Source of the DNA: Burkholderiales bacterium
Lineage (GTDB): Bacteria > Pseudomonadota > Gammaproteobacteria > Burkholderiales > Casimicrobiaceae
Assembly: GCA_025354165.1 (NCBI GenBank)
Contig: JANXNI010000016.1
Span: 1-64,000 of the forward strand
DNA length: 64,000 nt
Reading direction: 5' to 3'
Below the pieces are notes generated by a model that did no database searches, was not told the origin of the DNA, and saw nothing but the letters and a program-made list of their open reading frames with translations. Each line of letters opens with the position of its first letter. The first letter of the stretch is position 1. A program made the translations under genes and the position numbers. Below, piece by piece: positions 1-7,874 of the stretch.

Positions 1-1
1 C

Positions 2-253
2 CAGGCGGTTTGCATGATTGATATTTCGGCGTTTGGCGACGTGGATACGTTCAAGGCGCGCGTCGATACGCTCGCACACGACTTGCGCGCGAGTGAGCGC
101 ATGTCGGGCGTGGAGCGCATCTGGGTGCCGGGTGAACAGAGCGAAGCGCGGCGAGTGCGCTATGCGGCTGAAGGCATTCCAATTGCGCCAGCGCTATGGA
201 CGCAGCTCGACACGTTGGCTGCGGAACTGGGGATTGCACCATTGGGCGATTGA
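2..253 (+). CDS. Ldh-family (malate/L-lactate/ureidoglycolate dehydrogenase) oxidoreductase, C-terminal end only
   Basis: The reading frame is open from the window edge to a TGA at 251-253 and reads as the last ~83 residues of an Ldh-family NAD(P)-dependent 2-hydroxyacid dehydrogenase. The recognisable parts are a segment like ISAFGDVDTFKARVD, then VERIWVPGE, then a GIPIAPALWTQLDTLAAELG tail, which is the usual end of this family (the mobile C-terminal region near the substrate site). The start and the cofactor-binding core lie outside the window. A Bug-type solute receptor follows 65 bp downstream on the same strand, which is compatible with uptake and oxidation of a carboxylic acid. The substrate cannot be assigned. 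Confidence 0.75.
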   Translation, partial: QAVCMIDISAFGDVDTFKARVDTLAHDLRASERMSGVERIWVPGEQSEARRVRYAAEGIPIAPALWTQLDTLAAELGIAPLGD

Positions 254-318
254 GTGTTGCCTCATAGGTATCAAAAAATCATTAATTCGACTCGTCTTAA
301 ACGTAATAGGAGACGCCA

Positions 319-1320
319 ATGTCCCACTTGAAAACTCGCTCGATTCAATCGGCAAAGCGTGTCGCCGCCTGCCTTCTATTCGTATTGCCGTACGTGCAAA
401 CGCTGGCGCAAGCGCAAAGCACCTATCCGACCAAACCGATCCGCATGATTGTGCCGCTCGCCGCAGGCAGCGCGGTGGACAACGCTGCGCGCATCGTTAC
501 CCAAAAGATGTCGCAGAACATGGGCCAGAGCATCGTCATCGAAAACATCGCAGGCGCGGCGGGAGCCATTGGCGCTGATCGTGTCGCGAAGTCCGCGCCC
601 GACGGCTACACCATTGGCGGCTTCAACGACAGCATCATGACCATGCTGCCGAATCTGCAAAGCAAGATGGGCTGGGACATCGTCAAGGATTTCGAACCGG
701 TATCGCTGGTTGCCACCGTTGAATGGGGTCTCGTCGTACACAACGAAGCACCATTTCGCAGCGCAGCTGATGTGATCACCGCAGCCAAAGCCGCCCCCGG
801 CAAACTTAACTATGGCTCGGGTGGCAATGGCAGCCCGCAGCACATCGCAGCCGCCCTCTTCGCCGCAAGCGCCGGCATCCAGATGACACATGTGCCGTAC
901 AAGGGCGCGACGCAAGCGGCGGTGGGCGTTGCGGGAGGCGATGTGCCGATGGCGTTCCAGGGGCTGGCGACGGTCAATTCTTTGATCAAAGCGGGCAAGC
1001 TGCGGCTGATCGGTGTGACTACGACGAAGCCGCTGGCGCAATTCCCGGAAGTTCCCACCGTGAGCGCATCAGGTTTGGCGGGCTTCGAGTTCAGTTCGTG
1101 GTTTGCCGTTATGGCTCCTGCGGGCACGCCGAAAGACATCGTCAACCGGCTCAATGCAGAAATCGTGAAAGCGCTGGCAGACCCGGACGTCCGTACGAGC
1201 CTGATTGCGCAAGGACTGACACCACGCGGATCAAGCGCGACGGAACTCGGAGTGGCGACGAAAGAGCAGTTAGCGAAGTATTCGAGACTGATCAAGCAGG
1301 CGGGAATTACGGCAGAGTGA
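319..1320 (+). CDS. Bug/TctC-family tripartite tricarboxylate transporter periplasmic receptor
   Basis: This is a 333-residue exported solute-binding protein. The N-terminus has a basic stretch, a hydrophobic core and a cleavage site near AQA, followed by the family opening YPTKPIRMIVPLAAGSAVDNAAR. Typical later segments are present: SAPDGYT, VPYKGATQA, GGDVPMAFQG, and a Bug-type ending with QGLTPRG. Such receptors bind carboxylates in the periplasm and may feed a TctAB permease or act as sensors; no permease genes are in the window. The ATG at 319 has an AGGAGA ribosome site just upstream. The preceding Ldh-family gene may share its substrate, but that is inference. Confidence 0.93.
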   Translation: MSHLKTRSIQSAKRVAACLLFVLPYVQTLAQAQSTYPTKPIRMIVPLAAGSAVDNAARIVTQKMSQNMGQSIVIENIAGAAGAIGADRVAKSAPDGYTIGGFNDSIMTMLPNLQSKMGWDIVKDFEPVSLVATVEWGLVVHNEAPFRSAADVITAAKAAPGKLNYGSGGNGSPQHIAAALFAASAGIQMTHVPYKGATQAAVGVAGGDVPMAFQGLATVNSLIKAGKLRLIGVTTTKPLAQFPEVPTVSASGLAGFEFSSWFAVMAPAGTPKDIVNRLNAEIVKALADPDVRTSLIAQGLTPRGSSATELGVATKEQLAKYSRLIKQAGITAE

Positions 1321-1431
1321 GCGCGGCGCGTGGGCTGCGTGAGCCGGAGGAACGGCAAGCGCCGTAAGGGGCAGGTGGAGTGATGCCAAAAAGCGCACTC
1401 ACTCCGCAGAAACCGCTAATACGCTGGCGAA

Positions 1432-1806
1432 TTAGGCGGCAATACCTTTGGGATTCGGTCCGAAGCGGTTCTCGCCCGGCTTGCTGTCTTGTGCACAGAA
1501 CACGATGAGCAAGATCGGGCCAACCACCGGAACGAGCTGAATGAATACCCACCAGCCGCTACGATCGGTGTCGTGCAACCGACGCACGCCGACAGCGATC
1601 GACGGAACCAGCAAGGTCGCGACGCCGACCAGTGTCAGGATGGGCATGCCTGGCGCGCCTTCTGCACCCTTAAACAACATTCCGTCCAGCACCGACAACA
1701 CGATCAAAATGATCACGAAGAACAACATGAAGAACCAATATTCACTCCGCTGCGAACGCCCTGAAAAAGTTGCGTATTTTTTCAACGCCATCAGAAACCA
1801 ATTCAT
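1432..1806 (-). CDS. DUF805 family inner-membrane protein
   Basis: This is a 124-residue protein with about three to four hydrophobic helices. It opens with the DUF805 signature W-x(9)-YATFSGRSQRSEYW and contains the second conserved block VGVRRLHDTDRSGWW, followed by a hydrophobic hairpin and a polar tail with NRFGPNP. Members are small inner-membrane proteins of unknown function (YhaH/YhaI type). The ATG at 1806 is preceded by GGGGA at a good distance. It is convergent with the Bug gene and divergent from the S4 gene. The 227-bp upstream region is AT-rich, with no clear operator seen. Confidence 0.9.
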   Translation of the reverse strand: MNWFLMALKKYATFSGRSQRSEYWFFMLFFVIILIVLSVLDGMLFKGAEGAPGMPILTLVGVATLLVPSIAVGVRRLHDTDRSGWWVFIQLVPVVGPILLIVFCAQDSKPGENRFGPNPKGIAA

Positions 1807-2033
1807 TATTTTTCCCCTGATTTTTTTGGGCCTCTAGGCAATATTGCCGATGACACGAGGCCGTTGATTTGTCATATGTAAATGTAAGACATTTCCGAAA
1901 AACACGATGCGTTTCATACGACGAATGATGTCATTTATCGCTGATTCCGCCGAATACAGGCATATCGAAGTGCTGGCCGCTGTTTCACCGCTTCCGGAGC
2001 GTCATTGCGACCGCTCATGCCATACTCCGCAGC

Positions 2034-2456
2034 ATGAAAAATAAGCCAATTGAGGTGCAGCATTTCACGCTGCGCGACGAATTTATTGAACTGCACAACC
2101 TGTTCAAGGTGCTCGGCATTGCCGGGAGCGGCGCGGAAGGCAAAGTGCTGGTGGCGTCGGGTAACGTGACGGTGGACGGCGTGCTGGAGCTGAGGAAGAG
2201 CGCGAAGATTCGCGCCGGACAACTCGTGAAGCTGCCCGGTACGACGATTAACGTGCATGCGCCCGATCCAGCGGAAGCAGCCGCGCACGCAGAGCGCGTC
2301 GCAGCCGCAGAAATCGCAATGAAGGCCGTCAATGTGTTGAAAGCAGCGAAAGCGAAAGTCGCGGCGGAAACCAAAGGGACGGCAGCAAACAAGACCAAGC
2401 GAGTAGATTCACCGTTCTCAGCACCGATTCGTCGCAAGCGCGGTATCGTGAAGTAG
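2034..2456 (+). CDS. YbcJ-like S4-domain RNA-binding protein
   Basis: This is a 140-residue protein. The first ~70 residues form an S4-like RNA-binding fold of the YbcJ type: IEVQHFTLRDEFIELHNLFK, then GIAGSGAEGK, then VLVASGNVTVDG and IRAGQLVKL. The rest is an Ala/Lys-rich basic tail ending in RRKRGIVK, longer than in E. coli YbcJ and probably disordered, possibly adding RNA affinity. It heads a tightly packed plus-strand run; the next gene starts 9 bp after its stop. The RNA target is unknown. Confidence 0.85.
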   Translation: MKNKPIEVQHFTLRDEFIELHNLFKVLGIAGSGAEGKVLVASGNVTVDGVLELRKSAKIRAGQLVKLPGTTINVHAPDPAEAAAHAERVAAAEIAMKAVNVLKAAKAKVAAETKGTAANKTKRVDSPFSAPIRRKRGIVK

Positions 2457-2465
2457 TGTCGCATC

Positions 2466-2870
2466 ATGCCAACCGCTGCGCGCGTTGAACAACTGATCTC
2501 GATGGTGGAGTCCGGCGCACACGCCGAAGCGATCGCCGCCTTCTACACCGAGGACGCCACGATGCAGGAGAATCTCGACCCACCGCGCGCGGGTCGCGGC
2601 GTTCTGGTAGCGCATGAAACGAAGGCACTTCAAGGCGTTAAGCAGGTGTTGTCGCGCTGTATGCGGCCCGTATTTGTCGACGGCGATTGGGCGGTGATTC
2701 GCTGGCAATTCGAATTCGAGCGGCTCGACGGCCACTGGGTGCGCATGGACGAGCTGGCATATCAACAATGGCGCGGGGATTTGATTGCGACCGAGCGCTT
2801 CTACTACGACCCGAAGCAGATGCGCCCGCAAACAGCAGAACCATTAAAAGCAGCAGGAAACACGGAATGA
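2466..2870 (+). CDS. NTF2-like / SnoaL-type nuclear transport factor 2 family protein
   Basis: This is a 134-residue cone-fold protein. The pattern is an N-terminal helix (VEQLISMVESGAHAEAIAAFY), then TEDATMQEN, a central loop with the conserved GRG, and strands such as VDGDWAVIRWQFEFE and LAYQQWRGDLIATERFYYDP, which is typical of stand-alone SnoaL-like proteins. These may be enzymes or binding proteins, and no catalytic set can be named here. The stop codon overlaps the ATG of the next gene (ATGA), suggesting translational coupling with the cupin-like gene. Confidence 0.8.
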   Translation: MPTAARVEQLISMVESGAHAEAIAAFYTEDATMQENLDPPRAGRGVLVAHETKALQGVKQVLSRCMRPVFVDGDWAVIRWQFEFERLDGHWVRMDELAYQQWRGDLIATERFYYDPKQMRPQTAEPLKAAGNTE

Positions 2871-3250
2871 GCACCTTTACTCAAGTCGAACTATTCACCG
2901 ATCACGATGGCCGCGCTAAATTTCGCGAGCACGAGATCATCCTCTCCGAAGGCACGTCACAATCGATGCTCTCAGCCGTTATGCCAGCCACTGGTTGTCA
3001 GCTGCGGCACAGTCCGATCGGTTTTCGCAGCGCTTGGCATTGTTCGCCGAAAGCGCAGTGGGTGTTCATTCTCGGCGGCCAGATGGAGATTGGATTGCAG
3101 GACGGCAGCTCGCGAATTTTCAACGCTGGGCAACACTTTTATTCGGCGGATACGCTGCCAGAAGGCGCGGAGTTTGACGCCACTGCGCATGGTCACTGGA
3201 GTCGTCAAGTCGGTGACGATCCGTTGGTTACTTTGTTTGTGAAGGTCTAG
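2867..3250 (+). CDS. Small cupin-like protein
   Basis: This is a 127-residue protein. The ATG at 2867 sits in an ATGA overlap with the previous stop. A single beta-barrel is suggested by the segment WVFILGGQMEIGLQDGSS, followed by FNAGQHFYSADTLPEG and a C-terminal HWSRQVGDDPLVTLFVKV. This matches the second cupin motif better than the first; an HSPIGFRSAWH stretch takes the place of the usual metal-binding HxH. The metal-binding state is therefore doubtful. Its place between an NTF2-like gene and yaeQ suggests an operon, with no pathway evident. Confidence 0.65.
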   Translation: MSTFTQVELFTDHDGRAKFREHEIILSEGTSQSMLSAVMPATGCQLRHSPIGFRSAWHCSPKAQWVFILGGQMEIGLQDGSSRIFNAGQHFYSADTLPEGAEFDATAHGHWSRQVGDDPLVTLFVKV

Positions 3251-3253
3251 CTG

Positions 3254-3802
3254 GTGGCCATCAAATCGACGATCTTCAAAGGCAATCTCAACATCGCGGA
3301 CATGGATCGCGGCTACTACGCCGACCACGCGTTGACGCTGGCGCGGCATCCGTCCGAAACCAGCGAACGCATGATGGTTCGCGTGCTCGCATTCGCGCTT
3401 TACGCGAGCGAGCGACTGGAGTTTGGCAAAGGCATTTCCAGCGACGATGAACCCGCGCTGTGGGAGCACGATTTGACCGGTGGCATCATCCGCTGGATCG
3501 AAGTCGGTTTGCCCGAGGAGCGCCTGTTGCGCCGCGCTTGCGGACGCTCAGATGAAGTGGTACTGCTCGCTTACGGCGGCGGAAAAACGGTCGATGCGTG
3601 GTGGCAGGCGAACAAGGAAGCGTTGGCGAAACAGGACAAACTCACGATCAAAGCCGTCGATTCAAGAAGCAGCAAAGCGCTCTCCGCAATGGCCGAACGT
3701 GGCATGGAATTGCAATGCATGATTCAGGACGGCGAGGTCTGGATGTCGGACGCCACCGAGCGCGTGATGATTGAAATTACGACGTTGATGCCGACGCCCT
3801 AG
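3254..3802 (+). CDS. YaeQ family protein
   Basis: This is a 182-residue member of the YaeQ family, recognised by its opening AIKSTIFKGNLNIADMDRGYY, the HPSETSERMMVRVLAFALYA block and the middle RWIEVGLPEERLLRRACG. The fold resembles PD-(D/E)XK nucleases, and candidate acidic and lysine residues are seen around WIEVG. The biological role of YaeQ is unsettled; E. coli YaeQ was linked to suppression of an RfaH defect. The start is GTG at 3254, only 3 bp after the preceding stop. Confidence 0.93.
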   Translation: MAIKSTIFKGNLNIADMDRGYYADHALTLARHPSETSERMMVRVLAFALYASERLEFGKGISSDDEPALWEHDLTGGIIRWIEVGLPEERLLRRACGRSDEVVLLAYGGGKTVDAWWQANKEALAKQDKLTIKAVDSRSSKALSAMAERGMELQCMIQDGEVWMSDATERVMIEITTLMPTP

Positions 3803-3833
3803 AGGCCTTTGATCTGCACGGAAGGACGGGCCA

Positions 3834-4358
3834 ATGTCGAGCGCCGATGAACTTCGCAAAAAGCTGATTCGTCACTTCTCGTCACACGACGCTACGTGGG
3901 AAATCATGGATCGTGCGCCCAACTACGACGGCGTGACGAGCATGCGTCTGGCGCGTGGCACAGCTGCAAAGCAGCTGGGGCTTTCGGTGGACATCGTGCC
4001 GCCCGGCAAGCGCGCGTGCCCGTATCACTTTCACTACGTCGAAGAGGAAATGTTTATCGTGCTCGAAGGCTCGGGTACGCTGCGCGTCGCCGGTGAGATG
4101 CTGCCGATTTCTGCGGGTGATGTGATGTTTATTCCCGCAGGACCTTCGTACCCTCACCAGATCATCAACACCTCCGACGCGCCGCTGAAATACCTCTCCG
4201 CTAGCACGCGCGCTGAAGCCGATATCTGTGAGTACCCGGATTCGCAAAAGTACATGGCCTACACCAGAAACGGTTTGAGCGGGCCGGAAACGCTGCTGAA
4301 AAGTACTCGCATGCACCGCTCGAAAGACGACCTGGACTACTGGGACGGCGAGCCATAA
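3834..4358 (+). CDS. Cupin-domain protein
   Basis: This is a 174-residue protein with one complete cupin barrel at roughly residues 45-125. Motif 1 reads CPYHFHYVEEEMFIVLEG, giving two His and a Glu as metal ligands. Motif 2 contains PISAGDVMFIPAGPSYPHQIIN, giving the last His. The C-terminal tail with MHRSKDDLDYWDGEP is characteristic of a common proteobacterial family of unknown substrate. The gene lies 31 bp after yaeQ and probably closes the five-gene run that starts at 2034. Confidence 0.85.
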   Translation: MSSADELRKKLIRHFSSHDATWEIMDRAPNYDGVTSMRLARGTAAKQLGLSVDIVPPGKRACPYHFHYVEEEMFIVLEGSGTLRVAGEMLPISAGDVMFIPAGPSYPHQIINTSDAPLKYLSASTRAEADICEYPDSQKYMAYTRNGLSGPETLLKSTRMHRSKDDLDYWDGEP

Positions 4359-4381
4359 GGCTTCGAGCTTGTTTCACCAAA

Positions 4382-4453
4382 AGCGTCTATGGCGAGGCAG
4401 CTGGATAGACGCTGTCCTACGTGATCTTGTCGCAATGGATGATATTGCGGCAA
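4382..4453. repeat. Two consecutive stem-loops downstream of the cupin gene
   Basis: The first stem pairs AGCGTCTAT (4382-4390) with ATAGACGCT (4405-4413), a perfect 9-bp inverted repeat with a 14-nt loop. The second pairs TTGTCGCAAT (4427-4436) with ATTGCGGCAA (4444-4453), with one G-U pair and a 7-nt loop. Neither is followed by a T-run, so they do not look like intrinsic terminators. They may stabilise the 3' end of the upstream operon mRNA or act in the leader of the small membrane protein gene. Confidence 0.5.
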
Positions 4454-4499
4454 CGGCCGAATCGGGACAATTGAGTCAAATAAATTGTTGGCGAATCCC

Positions 4500-4766
4500 A
4501 TGCTCCGTACCCTGATTGACTGCACCCGTGTGATACTGGAATCGCCGTGGTTGATGCTGCTCGGGTTCGTCGTCGTGGTGCTGCCAGGTGGTCTGTTGCT
4601 AATGCCAGTGCTGGCATCCAGACTACGGCGCGCGAAAGCGGCCATGCCTGAAAAAGGTTCACATTTGAGTGAACCGTTTCCTGCCAATCATTCGTATCGC
4701 ACAGCCACTAGTGATCCTAAATCTAATCTGATCTCCTTCGTGCCATCGGTCGGAAAATTACATTGA
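4500..4766 (+). CDS. Small single-pass membrane protein upstream of the response regulator
   Basis: This is an 88-residue reading frame from ATG 4500. It has a strongly hydrophobic stretch near residues 13-36 (LMLLGFVVVVLPGGLLLMPV) followed by a basic RLRRAK segment and a polar cytoplasmic-type tail. I recognise no family. Its TGA overlaps the TTG that may start the response regulator (TTGA), so the two could be translated together. The TM followed by positive charges argues for a real membrane protein, but the lack of homology evidence keeps this tentative. Confidence 0.42.
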   Translation: MLRTLIDCTRVILESPWLMLLGFVVVVLPGGLLLMPVLASRLRRAKAAMPEKGSHLSEPFPANHSYRTATSDPKSNLISFVPSVGKLH

Positions 4767-5290
4767 ACCTGTCTGGAATGCGTTGGCCCAACGCAAGAAG
4801 TACGACAAGTGCTTCAACGTACTTCCCCATTGCGGCGCCCGATGAAGACGACGACGAATCGTCTGGTCAAACCCCACAGTCAAATACCGCCTTCGGCGAG
4901 TCTGCGCAGCGACAGGGCCCACTCAAGTTCTTTCTGGTCGAAGACAACCCGATCATTCGTGAAAACCTCGCCGAAACCCTGCATGAAATGGTCGGGGCAG
5001 AGGTCGTAGGTATGTCAGATGCTCAAAGCGAAGCGACGCGTTGGCTGTGCGACCCGTCCCATGAGTGGGACGTCGCAGTAGTGGATATTTTTCTCAAACA
5101 TGGCAATGGCATTCAAGTCGTGGCAGCGCTTAAAGGTTGCAAACGGCAACAACAAATTGTCGTGCTATCGAACTACGCATCGCCCGAGATACGTAGCGAA
5201 TGTTTGCGCCTGGGTGCCGACGCGGTGTTTGACAAGTCTACGGAACTGGACGACTTGATTGAATTTTGCGCGAAGGTTCGGACGCATTAA
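4763..5290 (+). CDS. Single-domain response regulator (receiver protein)
   Basis: This is a 175-residue protein. About 50 polar residues (acidic DEDDDES stretch) precede a REC domain at about 53-170. The acidic pocket is FLVEDNP, the phosphoacceptor Asp lies in DVAVVDIFL, the conserved Ser/Thr is in VVLSNY, and the Lys is in AVFDKS. No DNA-binding or enzymatic output domain follows, so it probably acts by protein contact, like CheY-type regulators. TTG 4763 and ATG 4778 are both possible starts; I kept TTG because it overlaps the preceding stop. No histidine kinase is nearby. Confidence 0.85.
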   Translation: MNLSGMRWPNARSTTSASTYFPIAAPDEDDDESSGQTPQSNTAFGESAQRQGPLKFFLVEDNPIIRENLAETLHEMVGAEVVGMSDAQSEATRWLCDPSHEWDVAVVDIFLKHGNGIQVVAALKGCKRQQQIVVLSNYASPEIRSECLRLGADAVFDKSTELDDLIEFCAKVRTH

Positions 5291-5390
5291 GTAAGTGTCA
5301 GAACGAGCCGCGTCGACTTGTGTCGAGTATCTGGGCTGACCAATCCGCCACCTACCGCTCAAAGTCTCCCGTTCCATGCGTGACGCTGTA

Positions 5391-6362
5391 TTACTCCAAT
5401 TTGATCCCTGTTTCTTTGGCCAGCTGCGTCCATTTGGCCGTATCGCCGCGCAAAAATTCTGCAAACTGCACCGATGTCATCGGACGTGGCTCCGCGCCTT
5501 GCGCCATCAGCCGCTCGCGGATTTCCGGGATGGCCAATGCTTTGGCGAATTCCGCGTTTAGCCTCGCCACGATTTCGGGCGGCGTACTAGCGGCGGCCAG
5601 CACACCTTGCCATGATCCGGTGACAAATCCTGGGTAGCCTGACTCGGCGACTGTGGGCACGTCAGGCATCGTGGGCCAACGCTTTTCACTGGAAACCGCG
5701 AGCACGCGGAGCTGGTTGCTTTTGACCATCGGCAGCGTGGCGAGCATGCCGTTGAACATAACTTGAGCATGGCCCGCGACCACGTCGGTCAGTGCTTGTG
5801 CGCCGCCTTTGTAAGGCACAAACACCCATTCGACACCAGCCCGTTTTGCGAATAACGCGCCGGCGAGATGCGGCGCGCTGCCCGCGCCAACGGTCGCGGC
5901 GCTGAAGCTGCCCACCTTTGCCTTGGACGCGGTGACGAGTTCAGCAAGCGTCCTGGCAGGCACCGCCGGATTCACAACAGCGAGGTGCGGCGAGTACGCG
6001 ATCATCGTAATCGGTGCCAGATCTTTTGCGGCGTCAAAAGGCAGTTTTGCACCGAGCGCGGGGGCGCTGGTGAGGCCACTGACGTCGGTCAGGAGCAACG
6101 TCATGCCGTCGGGAGCGGATTTTGCGACGATGTCACTGCCGAGCACACCATTGGCCCCCGGTTTGTTATCGACTACGACGGTCGCGCCCAGCGCTTCGCC
6201 TACTTTGTTTGATAGCGCCCGCGCGAGAATATCGGAGGTTCCGCCCGGTGCGTAGGGCACGATGATGCGGATAGTTTTGCCGCTGAAATTTTGGGCCGAA
6301 ACGGCGCTTAACGCCAGCGCAGTGGCGGCAACCGTCGCTACCGATCGAATTAGTAAACGCAT
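5391..6362 (-). CDS. Bug/TctC-family tripartite tricarboxylate transporter periplasmic receptor
   Basis: This is a 323-residue exported receptor. The start at 6362 is chosen because an AAAGGAGGA ribosome site sits directly upstream and the product then begins with a short signal peptide (MRLLIRSVATVAATALALSA) cut after VSAQ. Family landmarks are KTIRIIVPYAPGGTSDILAR, KSAPDGMT, VPYKGGAQAL, HAQVMFNG and the C-terminal MAQGAEPRP. It is an orphan receptor like the one at 319, with no TctA/TctB genes beside it. Betaproteobacteria commonly carry many such orphans, and the ligand cannot be predicted. Confidence 0.93.
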   Translation of the reverse strand: MRLLIRSVATVAATALALSAVSAQNFSGKTIRIIVPYAPGGTSDILARALSNKVGEALGATVVVDNKPGANGVLGSDIVAKSAPDGMTLLLTDVSGLTSAPALGAKLPFDAAKDLAPITMIAYSPHLAVVNPAVPARTLAELVTASKAKVGSFSAATVGAGSAPHLAGALFAKRAGVEWVFVPYKGGAQALTDVVAGHAQVMFNGMLATLPMVKSNQLRVLAVSSEKRWPTMPDVPTVAESGYPGFVTGSWQGVLAAASTPPEIVARLNAEFAKALAIPEIRERLMAQGAEPRPMTSVQFAEFLRGDTAKWTQLAKETGIKLE

Positions 6363-6557
6363 AAATCCTCCTTTGGATGGGCGGATGTTACACGTCGTAC
6401 GTCTAGTCGACTTGTCAGTCCCAAACGCTTGCTCCGGGTTGTGGGCGCATCGAACCAAGACAACGCAAGCGCCTTTTGCTGCGGGCCGAGCCGCAACCAG
6501 GGACGGTGGAGATTGCACAGCCACCGGCTACGGATGCAACGGTTGGTCCTCCGAAGT

Positions 6558-6586
6558 GCCGCGATTACGCCTTCGCTAATCGCGGC
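6558..6586. repeat. Strong stem-loop downstream of the GST gene
   Basis: GCCGCGATTA (6558-6567) and TAATCGCGGC (6577-6586) form a perfect 10-bp inverted repeat with a 9-nt loop. It lies about 55 bp past the end of the glutathione transferase gene on the minus strand. The stretch from 6363 to 6640 holds no other convincing gene. No T-run is present, so this may be an mRNA-stabilising or REP-like element rather than a classical terminator. Confidence 0.5.
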
Positions 6587-6640
6587 TACCTAATCTGATG
6601 GCCGCAGTACCGGCGGCCCGCCACTTTGGCTCGCGCAGAT

Positions 6641-7255
6641 TTACGCCGCTTTGACCAAGCCTTCAGCCACCAACGTTTCCTGTACTTTCGGGCGTGCAGC
6701 CATGCGTGCCATAAAAGCGCCTACATTTTTGAATTGCGAGAGATCGAGCCCAACGTGGGGTGCCCAGCTCGTCACCGTGAACAGATACGCATCAGCGACG
6801 CTAAACGCATCGCCCATCGTGTAGTTTTTGCCGGTCAGCCACTTATCGACCAGCGCGTACTTCGTGGTGAGGCCTTCTTTCGTAGTGACTTTGAATTCTT
6901 CCGGCGTGGTCGGACGGAACAGCGGGCCGTAGCTTTTGTGCAGCTCGCTGGTGATGAAGTTCAGCCACTCCTGCAGACGGTAGCGCGGCATCGTGCCGTT
7001 GGCAGGTGCCAGGTTCTTGGCGGGCACCTGATCGGCGATGTATTGGACGATGGCGGGGCCTTCGGTCAGCCGCTCGCCGTTGTCCAGTTCAAGCACCGGT
7101 ACCGAGCCTTTGTCGTTGATGGTGTAGTAGTCGGTGCCGTCGTCAAGTTGATGCGTTTTGGTGCTGGCGCGTACCAGATCAAACGGCAGGCCGGATTCGC
7201 GCAGGACGATGTGAGGGGCCATGGAACAGGCACCGTTGCTGTAATAGAGCTTCAT
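6641..7255 (-). CDS. gstA: Beta-class glutathione S-transferase (GstA type)
   Basis: This is a 204-residue cytosolic enzyme that conjugates glutathione to electrophiles. The N-terminal thioredoxin-like domain (1-80) starts MKLYYSNGACSMAPHIVL, where Cys10 is the beta-class catalytic cysteine. GSVPVLELDNG and LTEGPAIVQYIAD provide the cis-proline and the glutathione-binding Glu/Gly-Pro region. The helical C-terminal domain contains SVADAYLFTVTSWAPHVGLDL. Length and motifs match bacterial GstA closely. It is transcribed singly. Confidence 0.95.
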   Translation of the reverse strand: MKLYYSNGACSMAPHIVLRESGLPFDLVRASTKTHQLDDGTDYYTINDKGSVPVLELDNGERLTEGPAIVQYIADQVPAKNLAPANGTMPRYRLQEWLNFITSELHKSYGPLFRPTTPEEFKVTTKEGLTTKYALVDKWLTGKNYTMGDAFSVADAYLFTVTSWAPHVGLDLSQFKNVGAFMARMAARPKVQETLVAEGLVKAA

Positions 7256-7305
7256 AGTCAGGTCTTTGAGGATTAGTCGAAACCGGATTTTCCTCTATCT
7301 TCGGA

Positions 7306-7686
7306 TCACACCACCGAACGTTGTGCTGGCGTCGCCGTCGCTCGTGATTCGATCAGGAACTGCACAGCCTCGGAGGGCTGCTTCGGCTCGCCGTCTTTGC
7401 GCCACGCATCGTATCTGGCTTTGGCTTCTGCGCCGTAACGTTTGTATACGAAGTAGCCGACGGCTGCGAGCACGCCAACCACGAACAGCAATTTAGCAAC
7501 GCGAGCCCAGGCGAAGATCACTTGGATGCCCATGCCGAATGCGACCCATTTCACCCACCAATGGCCGGGCGATACCATCCAGTTGATGAACAGGCAGAGT
7601 CCGACGACAAAGATGAAGTTGAGCGGCGCGGTGATGGCGCGGGTGAGCGTGGACACCGGGCTGGTGATAAAGCGAAGCGGATTCAT
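7306..7686 (-). CDS. Two-helix inner-membrane protein, unknown family
   Basis: This is a 126-residue protein from ATG 7686. Two or three hydrophobic segments follow a short basic N-terminus: LNFIFVVGLCLFINWMV, then VKWVAFGMGIQVIFAW, then LLFVVGVLAAVGYFVY. A polar, charged C-terminal tail (KRYGAEAKARYDAWRKDGEP) follows. It resembles the small conserved 2TM-type proteins found next to metabolic genes in Burkholderiales, but I assign no function. A longer version reading from 7860 is possible, but its extra N-terminus is low-complexity and polar. The neighbour at 7875 is divergent. Confidence 0.65.
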   Translation of the reverse strand: MNPLRFITSPVSTLTRAITAPLNFIFVVGLCLFINWMVSPGHWWVKWVAFGMGIQVIFAWARVAKLLFVVGVLAAVGYFVYKRYGAEAKARYDAWRKDGEPKQPSEAVQFLIESRATATPAQRSVV

Positions 7687-7874
7687 GATTTCGGTCCCTT
7701 TTCTGGTGGTTCGGTGGGCTGCACGCATTGGCGTGAACAGGCAGCGAGGTGAATTCTGCTGATCGGCACGCCGCTGTGTAGCGGCATGCGACGAACGGGA
7801 TTGCAGCGTCGCCAGTGGCAAGACGGCTTCGTGAACCGCAGCGAATCTTTTCGAAAACAACTACATTCCCGACG

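Noticed and set aside
376-1358. Long minus-strand open frames opposite the first Bug gene
   Set aside because: The plus-strand product has clear family motifs and a signal peptide; the opposite frames have Arg/His-rich shadow composition.
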